Below are positions 13,681-20,550 of a DNA stretch of 30,187 nucleotides, one piece after another. A program made the translations under genes and the position numbers. The notes below the pieces were generated by a model, which did no database searches, was not told where the DNA came from, and worked only from the letters and a program-made list of their open reading frames with translations. Source of the stretch: a virus; the IMG/VR virus record IMGVR_UViG_3300037486_000588, positions 1-30,187 of that record. One strand, written 5' to 3'. Numbering within the stretch: position 1 is the first letter of the stretch; each line of letters begins with the position of its first letter.

Positions 13681-14452
13681 TTTTTTTGTATAAATAAGGA
13701 TCATAATCTAATATTAAACCTATACCAGAAATATTTTTTACTGTAAGTTTTATTTTATTATTTTTAAATGTATTACGAAGATATGATATGTAAACATCCA
13801 TACTTCTTCCGGCAAAATAATCTGTCTTTCTCCAAACTTTTTCAAGAATGATTTCTTTTTTTACAACTTCTTTATAATTATTTGCAAGTATTTCAAGAAT
13901 GCCGCCCTCTTTTTGAGAAAGTCGTTTAACATCTTTTATTACATATTCAGGTTTTTTCTTTTGTGCTATTTCTTCTTCTGTTTGTGGAAGCTTTATTCTA
14001 TGAGAAAGTAATCTACGCGATGGATCATAAATACAATCTGCAAATTCAATTTTTTCAAGTAACTTTGTAGTTAGTTTTTTAAGTATTGTAAACGTTTTAA
14101 TGTATGTATCAATATTATACAATATCATTTCAGAAAAAGTATAATATGCAGAAGCTCCCTCAAATCTCAAAGGCTTATCAACATAAATATCTGCTGCAAT
14201 ATTAAATGTTCTTTCTGTTACAATAACGCCTATTACTGGAATATAAGGATTACTTTTCTTTATAAAATCTACTGCTCTTTTAAAATAAGGATTACTGTTA
14301 GAAAGAACATACGCATCTATGTCTTCTTTTTCAATATGATCAAAAAGTACAGATTCTACTTTTGTTACTATTATTTCGGCATTTTTTTCTTTGGCAACTT
14401 TAATGAATTCATTTATAAACTCATTATCATCTGTATTAACAGCGATTTTCAT
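13673..14452 (-). CDS. OmpR/PhoB-type transcription regulator with degenerate receiver domain
   Basis: The C-terminus (about 172-250) is a winged helix of the OmpR/PhoB kind: LSQKEGGILEILANN, then KKEIILEKVW, then RSMDVYISYLRNTFK (recognition helix) and ISGIGLIL (wing). Residues 1-100 follow a receiver layout, with the late Lys kept (VDKPL, Lys93). The phospho-acceptor strand reads DAYVLSNSNP, so the Asp is missing and the early acidic pair is weak. Control by phosphorylation is unlikely. It is the first gene after a promoter flanked by GTTAAA repeats that could be its own operator. It may switch phage gene classes. Confidence 0.8.
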   Translation of the reverse strand: MKIAVNTDDNEFINEFIKVAKEKNAEIIVTKVESVLFDHIEKEDIDAYVLSNSNPYFKRAVDFIKKSNPYIPVIGVIVTERTFNIAADIYVDKPLRFEGASAYYTFSEMILYNIDTYIKTFTILKKLTTKLLEKIEFADCIYDPSRRLLSHRIKLPQTEEEIAQKKKPEYVIKDVKRLSQKEGGILEILANNYKEVVKKEIILEKVWRKTDYFAGRSMDVYISYLRNTFKNNKIKLTVKNISGIGLILDYDPYLYKKNE

Positions 14453-14473
14453 GTGTGTTGTGTTAAATTAATG

Positions 14474-14508
14474 TAAATATAACAAATTGTTAAAAATTAA
14501 AAAAATTT
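14474..14508 (-). promoter_or_regulatory. Phage promoter motif ahead of the regulator gene
   Basis: The minus strand has AAATTTTTT, an 18-nt spacer and TATATTTA, about 21 bases before the ATG. It is the most divergent upstream box of the set. Confidence 0.58.
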
Positions 14509-14530
14509 TAATTGTTAAAAAACTGTTAAA
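14485..14530. promoter_or_regulatory. Direct repeats around the regulator promoter
   Basis: AATTGTTAAAAA occurs at 14485-14496 and at 14510-14521, and CTGTTAAA follows at 14523-14530. The GTTAAA cores start at 14489, 14514 and 14525, so the spacings are 25 and 11 bases. OmpR-family proteins typically bind direct repeats about one helical turn apart, so autoregulation is possible. The DNA is very AT-rich and chance repeats are likely. Confidence 0.35.
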
Positions 14531-14543
14531 TTTTAATAAAAAT

Positions 14544-15320
14544 TTAAAATCCTAAATATTTCTTACGAACAAATTCAAGATCATATGTAGTCATAGACAA
14601 AGGTACATTTAGAATATTGAACGGTGTACTAAAGGGACATGATGTTCTCCAATACGGCCCCCACTTTTTTTCCATATATTCAAAATTAGTTAAATTAACT
14701 TGTTCAAGTTTTTCTGAAATTTCGGGTTCTCCTTTAGCTGTTTGGCGTCCAGTGGCATAATAATCAGGTGTTTCTCCGTGATAGTGAACATGATCGTCCA
14801 TATCTGCGCGTTTCATAGGATCATTTTTTATTCTAAACCAATAATCTATATCTTCGTTATAGCCAGGATATAAATTTTCATCAAATAATCCATATTTTTG
14901 TACTACCCAATCTTTAATAAGAAAAAGATCCCATGCGCCAACACCCCATTCTCCACTAGTACTATTAACTACTCCTACTTCAGGATCTTGCGACTTTTGA
15001 ACCATTGCTTCTAAAAATCCTGGAGCAAAAGAAACATCGTGGCTAGACATAATCCAATAAGGCGCATTCATATAACACTTTATTATCATATTCCACGCTC
15101 CGGGGCATCCTATATTTGCGGGCAAATGACATACTGTAACGTTTTCAATAAACTGATATGTTATTTTAGCAATGTTATCTAATTCTTGCGCTATTTGTCC
15201 ACGTCCATTGTTATCGAATATCACAAAATTATCTACTGGATAATCTACACTCTCAATTAAACGTTTTAACCAATGAGGTCCGTTAACTATTGCTGTTCCA
15301 ATAACAGGAATGGAATTCAT
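14544..15320 (-). CDS. Glycosyltransferase, family 2 (GT-A fold)
   Basis: The N-terminus has the nucleotide-sugar-binding strand pattern (VIGTAIVNGPHWLKRLIESV; FVIFDNNG). NIGCPGAWN (69-77) is the typical GT2 motif, SSHDVSF (92-98) is in the DXD position, and NEDIDYWFR (155-163) holds the likely catalytic base. There is no membrane segment. Such phage enzymes glycosylate virion proteins, DNA bases or host surface sugars; the target here is unknown. It is followed closely by the regulator promoter and overlaps the upstream gene by four bases. Confidence 0.85.
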   Translation of the reverse strand: MNSIPVIGTAIVNGPHWLKRLIESVDYPVDNFVIFDNNGRGQIAQELDNIAKITYQFIENVTVCHLPANIGCPGAWNMIIKCYMNAPYWIMSSHDVSFAPGFLEAMVQKSQDPEVGVVNSTSGEWGVGAWDLFLIKDWVVQKYGLFDENLYPGYNEDIDYWFRIKNDPMKRADMDDHVHYHGETPDYYATGRQTAKGEPEISEKLEQVNLTNFEYMEKKWGPYWRTSCPFSTPFNILNVPLSMTTYDLEFVRKKYLGF

Positions 15321-15583
15321 TTTGATTGTATTTTAAGATATATTTCTGTGTACCATTTATTAAAGTCTTTACCAAAATCTCCAGAACTGAAGAATGAATT
15401 GCCGCTCCAATTATATTTAAAAGCAATCATTAATTCATTTTTGATATTTTCTTCTTCGTAAGCTTCTATCACTTCTGATAATTTAAGTTCTTTCCAATCT
15501 TCATTTTTTTCAGTTTTGACAAATAAGTTACAATCAATTTCGAAGAACTTCTTTTTCAACCAGTTTGTTATTGCTAGTTTCAT
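15317..15583 (-). CDS. Hypothetical protein, 88 aa
   Basis: An unknown protein rich in aromatic residues and lysine/glutamate (FKYNWSGNSFFSSGDFGKDFNKWYTEIYLKI). It overlaps the glycosyltransferase by four bases (ATGA) and the upstream gene by one base. The tight coupling suggests it works with the glycosyltransferase. Confidence 0.63.
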   Translation of the reverse strand: MKLAITNWLKKKFFEIDCNLFVKTEKNEDWKELKLSEVIEAYEEENIKNELMIAFKYNWSGNSFFSSGDFGKDFNKWYTEIYLKIQSK

Positions 15584-15792
15584 TATCTTATTCTTTTAAC
15601 TAAATTGTGCTTAGAAAGTATTGGAAATACATTACAAGAATCTGTAATGTTGTAAACGTGAAGTATATTTTTTTCTTTATCTATTTTTTTGATTTGTACA
15701 AGATCCTTTGAGTGAGTCATATAAACTCCGTTTTCTATTAGTTGGTCTATTGGGATAGTAACCGGCTCGATCATTTCATGTACTTCTTTCAT
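15583..15792 (-). CDS. Hypothetical protein, 69 aa
   Basis: A short beta-rich protein (VTIPIDQLIENGVYMTHSKDLVQIKKIDK; ILHVYNITDS) resembling a small SH3-like barrel. No family is recognised. It is the first gene of the operon after the promoter at 15814-15847, with a leader of about 21 bases. A second in-frame ATG six codons on is also possible as the start. Confidence 0.62.
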   Translation of the reverse strand: MKEVHEMIEPVTIPIDQLIENGVYMTHSKDLVQIKKIDKEKNILHVYNITDSCNVFPILSKHNLVKRIR

Positions 15793-15813
15793 CTTTTTAT
15801 AATTTTTGTTAAG

Positions 15814-15847
15814 TAAATATAACTATTTTTATTGATACTAAAAAATA
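15814..15847 (-). promoter_or_regulatory. Phage promoter motif ahead of the glycosyltransferase operon
   Basis: The minus strand has GTTAAAAATATTTTTTA, a 17-nt spacer and TATATTTA, about 21 bases before the ATG. It sits between the cupin gene and the operon, so the cupin and peptidase genes may form a separate unit. Confidence 0.72.
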
Positions 15848-15861
15848 TTTTTAACAGATTT

Positions 15862-16236
15862 TTAATTTTTTTCTATATATTCGTCTCGCTTTACTAAATG
15901 TTCCTGAAATGCAGGAATACAAATCGCCATATAACTAGCAATATTATATGGAGTGCTGAATTGAACCCATTCTCCCTTGCTTACCATAATTAACTGACCA
16001 TCAGCAACTCTATATTCTTTATCTTTTAATAATACATTAATGCTGCCTCTCATAACATATACATATTCATCAAATTCAGCAATTTGCCCAGGTTCTTTCC
16101 ATCCTTTTTGCGCTGTCATAAAAGCAATACTAATATCTTCTTGATCGGTACGAACTTTTCCAATGTATTCTTCGATAATTTTTTCGTTTATACCATGTCC
16201 TCTTATTACAGAAGGAATACTAATTAATTTTGCCAT
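15862..16236 (-). CDS. Cupin-domain protein
   Basis: A single cupin barrel of 124 aa: EFDEYVYVMRGSINVLLKD is cupin motif 1-like (metal ligands partly replaced), and DGQLIMVSKGEWVQFSTP is cupin motif 2-like. The usual HxH pair of motif 1 is not present, so metal binding is uncertain and a catalytic role is doubtful. Single-domain cupins are often sugar epimerases, dioxygenases or ligand sensors. It lies six bases downstream of the secreted peptidase. Confidence 0.75.
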   Translation of the reverse strand: MAKLISIPSVIRGHGINEKIIEEYIGKVRTDQEDISIAFMTAQKGWKEPGQIAEFDEYVYVMRGSINVLLKDKEYRVADGQLIMVSKGEWVQFSTPYNIASYMAICIPAFQEHLVKRDEYIEKN

Positions 16237-16242
16237 AGTTTT

Positions 16243-16998
16243 TTAATTTAATCGTTTATAATATAATTCTGGTTTTAAAATTTCTTGATAATTTGGTGGT
16301 TTATTACTTATTAATAATTCTATGCCTTGCTCTAAATTCATTGTATCTAATATAGGACGCAAAAAATCTACTGAATATTGATACATAACAAGATATCTAT
16401 TATCTGTATTGACTACATCTTCATTTGTTTTAGGAATGAAAACGTTTTTGTGATATACATTTTCTTTAGCTTTAATTACCGTATATTCACAAACTCCTTC
16501 TTCTATAAATTCTGATCCGAATTGTAATTCAAGTTGAGGAAAAATACGAAATGATCCATATTCAGAACATACGTATTCATTTCGTTGTTTTCTTTTTAAG
16601 ATAGTTTGGTTAAATAACGCATGAGTTAATTCATGAAATAACACAGCTTTTACAGTTCTGTCTGTAAAAGCTGTGTTTCGTTGTTTATATTTAGAAAGAT
16701 TAAAAAATTCATAATCAACATATCTTTCTTCGTTTGTTAAAATAATATAATCAGGATCATAAAATCTTCCTAATTCTAAAGTATCGTAATCATACATTTC
16801 ACTTAGATTGTCAACTTCAATATAAACATCATATATAGAATCAATTTTGCATTCATATTCTCCAATCAATTTTTCCTCGTTTTGCCTTATAAAATATTCT
16901 ATTCCTTTAGATGATGGGCGACCTTTGTGGTAAAGATCATCTTGCTTAAATCCTATAGTTAATATTAAAATTAATAAAATCGAAAGAAAGATTTTCAT
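16243..16998 (-). CDS. Secreted HExxH zinc metallopeptidase-like protein
   Basis: Starting at 16998, the protein opens with a signal peptide (MKIFLSILLILILTIGF, about 1-17). The zinc-binding motif is FHELTHALFN (His122, Glu123, His126), and EFIEEGVCEY (163-172) likely gives the third, glutamate ligand. At 251 aa it fits a gluzincin-like peptidase outside the cytoplasm. Possible roles are envelope damage, release or superinfection control. The promoter box ends six bases before this ATG, so the mRNA is probably leaderless; the nearest upstream alternative is a TTG inside the promoter. Confidence 0.82.
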   Translation of the reverse strand: MKIFLSILLILILTIGFKQDDLYHKGRPSSKGIEYFIRQNEEKLIGEYECKIDSIYDVYIEVDNLSEMYDYDTLELGRFYDPDYIILTNEERYVDYEFFNLSKYKQRNTAFTDRTVKAVLFHELTHALFNQTILKRKQRNEYVCSEYGSFRIFPQLELQFGSEFIEEGVCEYTVIKAKENVYHKNVFIPKTNEDVVNTDNRYLVMYQYSVDFLRPILDTMNLEQGIELLISNKPPNYQEILKPELYYKRLN

Positions 16999-17004
16999 AG
17001 AATA

Positions 17005-17038
17005 CAAATATAATTAATTATTTTATACAAAAAAAATA
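17005..17038 (-). promoter_or_regulatory. Promoter motif, start of the leftward block
   Basis: The minus strand has GTTAAAATATTTTTTTT, a 17-nt spacer and TATATTTG. The box ends six bases before the peptidase ATG. It is one of the best copies and heads the whole leftward block. Confidence 0.75.
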
Positions 17039-17080
17039 TTTTAACAAAATTTTATAAAACTTTTCTATACCTTATATATA

Positions 17081-17115
17081 CACGACGACGCGTGCAGGCG
17101 TACACGTGTACAGAG
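17081..17115. promoter_or_regulatory. GC-rich island with perfect 12-bp palindrome
   Basis: In the otherwise AT-rich divergent gap, a short island (CACGACGACGCGTGCAGGCG...) contains the perfect palindrome GTACACGTGTAC at 17100-17111 and ACGCGT nearby. It stands between the two divergent promoters. A repressor operator or replication-related site is possible. The rest of the 252-base gap (17116-17202) holds no other recognisable element. Confidence 0.5.
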
Positions 17116-17202
17116 ACTTTTAATATATTGAGATGCTTCAGGTACTATTTTTATGCTCATCTGGAAATAAGTTTTATTAAGTATGTTAATTTTTTATTAA
17201 AT

Positions 17203-17236
17203 TATTTTTTTATTTCAAACTCTTTTATTATATTTG
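17203..17236 (+). promoter_or_regulatory. Promoter motif, start of the rightward block
   Basis: TATTTTTTT, a 17-nt spacer and TATATTTG, with about 23 bases of leader before the ATG at 17260. The sequence is almost identical to the tRNA promoter at 1184-1217. Confidence 0.77.
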
Positions 17237-17259
17237 TTTATTATTTGAATATATAAAAT

Positions 17260-17457
17260 ATGAAAGAAGTTGGATTTAATAAATTAGAATTAAACAGATT
17301 AGATGAAGCAATTCTTTCAGTTCTTTATGAAGTTTATCCTTTAGAATTAACAGAAACTGAAATAATGATGAAAATAATTGAAAAAGATTTACTTCATATG
17401 TCAGAAGAAGAATTTATAAAATATAGAAGACAGCTTGTACAATCAAGAGAAAATTAA
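17260..17457 (+). CDS. Hypothetical protein, 65 aa, possible winged-helix fragment
   Basis: A short helical protein with a pattern reminiscent of a small winged helix (RLDEAILSVLYEVYPLELTETEIMMKII), which could bind DNA. It ends two bases before the YkuK-like gene and is probably coupled to it. It is the first gene of the rightward operon. The DNA-binding idea rests only on the helix pattern. Confidence 0.62.
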   Translation: MKEVGFNKLELNRLDEAILSVLYEVYPLELTETEIMMKIIEKDLLHMSEEEFIKYRRQLVQSREN

Positions 17458-17459
17458 AC

Positions 17460-17972
17460 ATGGAAAAATTAGTATTTAAAAAAGTAGACAACACGATTGT
17501 AGATGACGTAGAAAAATACGTAAAGGATTGGACTAAAGATAATCCTTATGGAAAAGTTATGATTGGTTGTGACTCTCAGATGCATGGACGTAGAATTAAA
17601 TATTCTATTGTTATCGTTATGCACCGCATTGACAGAATGGGAGTTGGACATGGAGGTCACGTTCTTCTTGCTGATTTGTGGGAAAAGAGAAAAACTAACT
17701 CACCTGTTGAAGAAATGCCAACAAAACTTTGGAAAGAAGCTGAATATACTCTTATGGCAGCTCAAATGGTTGATGGTAAAGATGAAATGTTCAAGAAAAG
17801 AATAGTTCTTCACCTTGACTTCAACTCAGTACCTGAAGCTAATTCTCATGAAAATAAATCATATATGATGTTTGCTGCAGGCCTTGGATATCTTGAAGGT
17901 ATGGGTTATTATGCAGAAGGTAAACCTCACGCATATGTAGCAACTCATACAGCAGATGCATTTTGTAGATAA
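17460..17972 (+). CDS. YkuK-like RNase H-fold protein (DUF458 type)
   Basis: The 170-aa protein shows the strand-plus-acidic-residue plan of RNase H folds: VMIGCDSQMHGRRIKYSIVIVM with Asp38, LHLDFNSV with Asp120, and a final Asp166 in THTADAF. IGCDSQ followed by a basic strand is typical of the YkuK family, predicted to be RNase H-like nucleases. The substrate is not known; processing of phage or host RNA or DNA junctions is plausible. It is followed by a 12-bp hairpin. Confidence 0.8.
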   Translation: MEKLVFKKVDNTIVDDVEKYVKDWTKDNPYGKVMIGCDSQMHGRRIKYSIVIVMHRIDRMGVGHGGHVLLADLWEKRKTNSPVEEMPTKLWKEAEYTLMAAQMVDGKDEMFKKRIVLHLDFNSVPEANSHENKSYMMFAAGLGYLEGMGYYAEGKPHAYVATHTADAFCR

Positions 17973-17975
17973 ACT

Positions 17976-18001
17976 AAGAGCCTGATATGTATCAGGTTCT
18001 T
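17976..18001 (+). terminator. Hairpin after the YkuK-like gene
   Basis: A 12-bp stem (AAGAGCCTGATA / TATCAGGTTCTT, one G-U pair) with a two-base TG turn begins just after the stop codon. The following sequence (ATAATAC) is only partly T-rich, so it may be a weak terminator or an mRNA-stabilising end. Confidence 0.55.
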
Positions 18002-18016
18002 ATAATACATAAAAAT

Positions 18017-18328
18017 ATGAAAACTTTTTTAACAGGAAACGTAATTAAAACTGCCTATGGACACATAGAAATTGTGTTTAAGGTAAGAGACGATAACTAT
18101 ATAGAAACGATTCCTATAGAATATACTAATACTACTATAGGACATTATAGAGAAGATAAAACTTATAAGCGTAATTGTGATTGCGGCGGATTTAATGAAG
18201 ATTGCTTAACTTGCGCTGGTTCAGGAACAGATGAATATGAGATTTTAGGTTTTGAAAGAGCAGAATTTATTGCTGCCACTGTTAAAGATTATATTATTGC
18301 ATCTATTACTAAAAATTTTAATTTTTAA
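18017..18328 (+). CDS. Small zinc-binding protein, 103 aa
   Basis: The core motif CDCGGFNEDCLTCAGSG resembles one half of a DnaJ-type zinc centre (CxCxG...CxxCxGxG) and likely binds one zinc. The surrounding strands (HIEIVFKVRDDNYIETIPIEY) and a C-terminal helix complete the fold. I chose the ATG at 18017; the earlier one at 17987 lies inside the hairpin. The motif suggests binding of protein or nucleic acid, without a more exact call. Confidence 0.66.
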   Translation: MKTFLTGNVIKTAYGHIEIVFKVRDDNYIETIPIEYTNTTIGHYREDKTYKRNCDCGGFNEDCLTCAGSGTDEYEILGFERAEFIAATVKDYIIASITKNFNF

Positions 18329-18404
18329 AACATCTAAATTTTGATATAACTGAAACAAACTAAGCATTGAAAATATTTATAATGAATTTTTTAAAGAAGA
18401 AAAA

Positions 18405-19313
18405 ATGAAAGATGTAAAATGGCTTATTGAAGCAGATGTATTCGAAGATAATACTGATAAGTTAATTCAAACTCTTAAAGATAAGAATTATAAATATCAT
18501 ATTCTGAAGTATGTTCCGTTTGATGATGATCTGGCTGATAGATGTTTAAAGATTTATGGCCCAGATGAGTGTGTTATTTTTTATGGATCTCTTAATTTTG
18601 GAAAAAAACTTCGAAAACTTCCTTGGGTTCCTGGTGTTTATCTCAACGAAAAAGCATTTGAATGTACAAGTTATTATCCAATTCTGGGCCCACACATTGT
18701 TCATTCTAATTATGTTATGCTTCCGTATGGTGATTTAATACGTAGAAAAGATGATTTGTATACTTATTTTAACGATGACAAAATTTTTATACGTCCCAAT
18801 TCAGGAAACAAACAATTTACTGGAATGGTTGTTGAAAAATATAATTTTGACGATTGCGTTAAACTTGCCGGCTTTTATGATGTAGAGCCAGATTTGCTTG
18901 TAGTAGTTTCAAATGTATGTAAACTTGATCAAGAATGGAGATTCGTTATAGTTGATGGTAAAGTTATTTCCGGTAGTTTATATCGTGATTGGTCAAAACC
19001 TGAAAAAATATCGCCGGGAAGTGTTACGCGTGATTATGTATTAATGAATTCCTATAAAAGAATTGAAGAATGTTTTACAGGTGAATTTATTATGCATGAT
19101 AAATACGCTTGGAATGCTGCACAGAATTGCGCTGATAAATATAATCCAGATCATTGTTGGACTATAGATGTAGCAAAAACAATGAAGGGAACTTATGAAA
19201 TTTTAGAAGTTGGCTGTTTTTCTTGTGCCGGCATGTATGGTAATAATTTAGAAATCATAGTTGATAAAGTTTCAGAAGCAGCTTTAACTGAATGGAAAGA
19301 ATATAACGAATAA
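18405..19313 (+). CDS. ATP-grasp enzyme (R2K-type)
   Basis: The 302-aa protein has the layout of the R2K clade of ATP-grasp proteins. There is a Rossmann-like N-terminus, then KIFIRPNSGNKQFTG (nucleotide-binding strand and glycine loop, about 126-140), EWRFVIVDGKVISGSLYRDW, and the metal-binding end DVAKT...YEILEVGCFS.AGMYG. These enzymes use ATP to join a carboxylate to an amine or thiol. Phage members are thought to make or modify peptides, but the substrate is unknown. Its gene has its own 76-base leader, without a copy of the common promoter motif, and the next gene follows after 16 bases. Confidence 0.82.
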   Translation: MKDVKWLIEADVFEDNTDKLIQTLKDKNYKYHILKYVPFDDDLADRCLKIYGPDECVIFYGSLNFGKKLRKLPWVPGVYLNEKAFECTSYYPILGPHIVHSNYVMLPYGDLIRRKDDLYTYFNDDKIFIRPNSGNKQFTGMVVEKYNFDDCVKLAGFYDVEPDLLVVVSNVCKLDQEWRFVIVDGKVISGSLYRDWSKPEKISPGSVTRDYVLMNSYKRIEECFTGEFIMHDKYAWNAAQNCADKYNPDHCWTIDVAKTMKGTYEILEVGCFSCAGMYGNNLEIIVDKVSEAALTEWKEYNE

Positions 19314-19329
19314 ATAAAATAAAAACAAC

Positions 19330-19656
19330 ATGAAAAAAATAGTTAAAGAAAAATTAACTGAAAAAACAAATAGTATTTCCGCATATAATGTTTGGGTTAT
19401 TATGTCTTATGGAAGTACAGATGTTAACGAAATATTCTTAGATAAAATTGATGCTGAAAAAATTGCGAAACAAAGAAACGAAGATTATTATAATTATTAT
19501 CGTGAAAGACATAAAAATATGTCTGATAAAGAATTTGAAGAATATTTTAATTCACAACACATAAAACGTAGTAAAGATGAAGTTAAATCTTTATCTGACG
19601 CAATTGAATTGATTAAAGATGACATCAGAGCCGACGAGAGAATGGATGATGAATAA
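19330..19656 (+). CDS. Hypothetical protein, 108 aa
   Basis: The first half is a short beta-alpha unit (SAYNVWVIMSYGSTDVNEIFLDK) and the second half is highly charged and helical (NEDYYNYYRERHKNMSDKEFEEYF). There is no known domain. The strand-helix start with an aromatic pattern resembles a group of small phage proteins that sit beside metabolic genes. It ends one base before the lipoprotein gene. Confidence 0.63.
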   Translation: MKKIVKEKLTEKTNSISAYNVWVIMSYGSTDVNEIFLDKIDAEKIAKQRNEDYYNYYRERHKNMSDKEFEEYFNSQHIKRSKDEVKSLSDAIELIKDDIRADERMDDE

Positions 19657-19657
19657 T

Positions 19658-19996
19658 ATGAAAAAAATAACCCTTATATTAGCTTTATCATTATGTATGA
19701 TTTCTTGCAATAAATACATTGTAAAAAATGTATATGAAAGAAGTTATAATACTGAATATACTGCATTAATTGATATTTATAGCCAACTATATTCTTATGA
19801 TATTGATTCCGTGCCAATGAATTGCTGGATGACTAGTGAAATGACAATGGATACAATAAACATTTCTCAAAAAATTCTTGATAAAGAAATCAATAGTAAA
19901 TCGAGATATTCTTTCATTTTTACTAATTATACTTATCCACACAGTGTTATTTACCAATTTCTAATACGATTTGCTGGAAAGCAAAAAGATTTATGA
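19658..19996 (+). CDS. Putative lipoprotein, 112 aa
   Basis: From the ATG at 19658 the protein starts MKKITLILALSLCMISCNKY. This is a basic start, a hydrophobic core and a Cys (position 17) after a small residue, as for a type II signal peptide. The mature part of about 95 residues is mainly soluble and has one further Cys. A longer frame starting at 19619 would put 13 residues before the signal and is less likely. A superinfection-exclusion role is possible, as for other phage lipoproteins. It overlaps the phosphatase gene by four bases (ATGA). Confidence 0.72.
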   Translation: MKKITLILALSLCMISCNKYIVKNVYERSYNTEYTALIDIYSQLYSYDIDSVPMNCWMTSEMTMDTINISQKILDKEINSKSRYSFIFTNYTYPHSVIYQFLIRFAGKQKDL

Positions 19997-20478
19997 AAAT
20001 ATTAATATTAAGTAAGCAAAATTTTGACAAAATGATGCAATATAATGTTATTGATGATTATAATGTAGAATCTCAAGATATTATGTTTATTTCGATTTGT
20101 TCTCCACAAGATGATGATCAGCCTTATATATCAGAATTAAGTAAAAAATCTCATTTTAAAGAAGAACATCCAAATGTCAAAATTATGTATTTTGGAGATT
20201 ATTCGGGGGATCAAGTTTTAAACAATCCTCACGTATTTACACGAGGACACGCAAAAGAATTATATAAATTTATTAAAGAAAATGAAAATAAAGGTATGGC
20301 AATTATTCATTGCGGCGGCGGAATATCCCGTAGTGGTGCTATCGGAACTTTTATATTTGATTTATATGGCGATATGACTTTTGAGGAATTTAAAAGAAAA
20401 AATCCTCAAATTCAACCAAATTCTCATATATTACGATTATTACGTGAAGAATATAAGAAACACACAAGAATGAAATAA
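19993..20478 (+). CDS. Protein tyrosine / dual-specificity phosphatase-like (CX5R)
   Basis: The signature IIHCGGGISRSGAIG gives the nucleophile Cys107 and the phosphate-binding Arg113 at the CX5R spacing. A general acid is likely in YFGDYSGD (Asp69 or Asp73). The 161-aa single domain fits phage dual-specificity phosphatases. It would dephosphorylate proteins or other phospho-compounds in the cell. It is coupled to the lipoprotein gene by ATGA and is the last gene before a hairpin that overlaps the next promoter. Confidence 0.85.
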   Translation: MKILILSKQNFDKMMQYNVIDDYNVESQDIMFISICSPQDDDQPYISELSKKSHFKEEHPNVKIMYFGDYSGDQVLNNPHVFTRGHAKELYKFIKENENKGMAIIHCGGGISRSGAIGTFIFDLYGDMTFEEFKRKNPQIQPNSHILRLLREEYKKHTRMK

Positions 20479-20508
20479 AGTCTGAAATATTTTTTTATTT
20501 CAGACTTT
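20477..20508 (+). terminator. Hairpin overlapping the next promoter
   Basis: A perfect 13-bp stem (AAAGTCTGAAATA / TATTTCAGACTTT) with a six-T loop starts inside the phosphatase stop codon. The T-tract box of the promoter at 20488-20521 lies in the loop and arm. It may stop upstream transcripts while the DNA form promotes the next gene. Confidence 0.62.
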
Positions 20509-20521
20509 ATTGTTATATTTG
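20488..20521 (+). promoter_or_regulatory. Phage promoter motif ahead of the gene at 20551-20925
   Basis: TATTTTTTT, a 17-nt spacer and TATATTTG with a 29-base leader. It overlaps the hairpin at 20477-20508. Confidence 0.75.
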
Positions 20522-20550
20522 TACTGTATAGAAATTATAAATTATCGTAA

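Noticed and set aside
17469-17805. Short frames on both strands within the YkuK-like gene
   Set aside because: They are out-of-frame shadows of a gene with clear family motifs.
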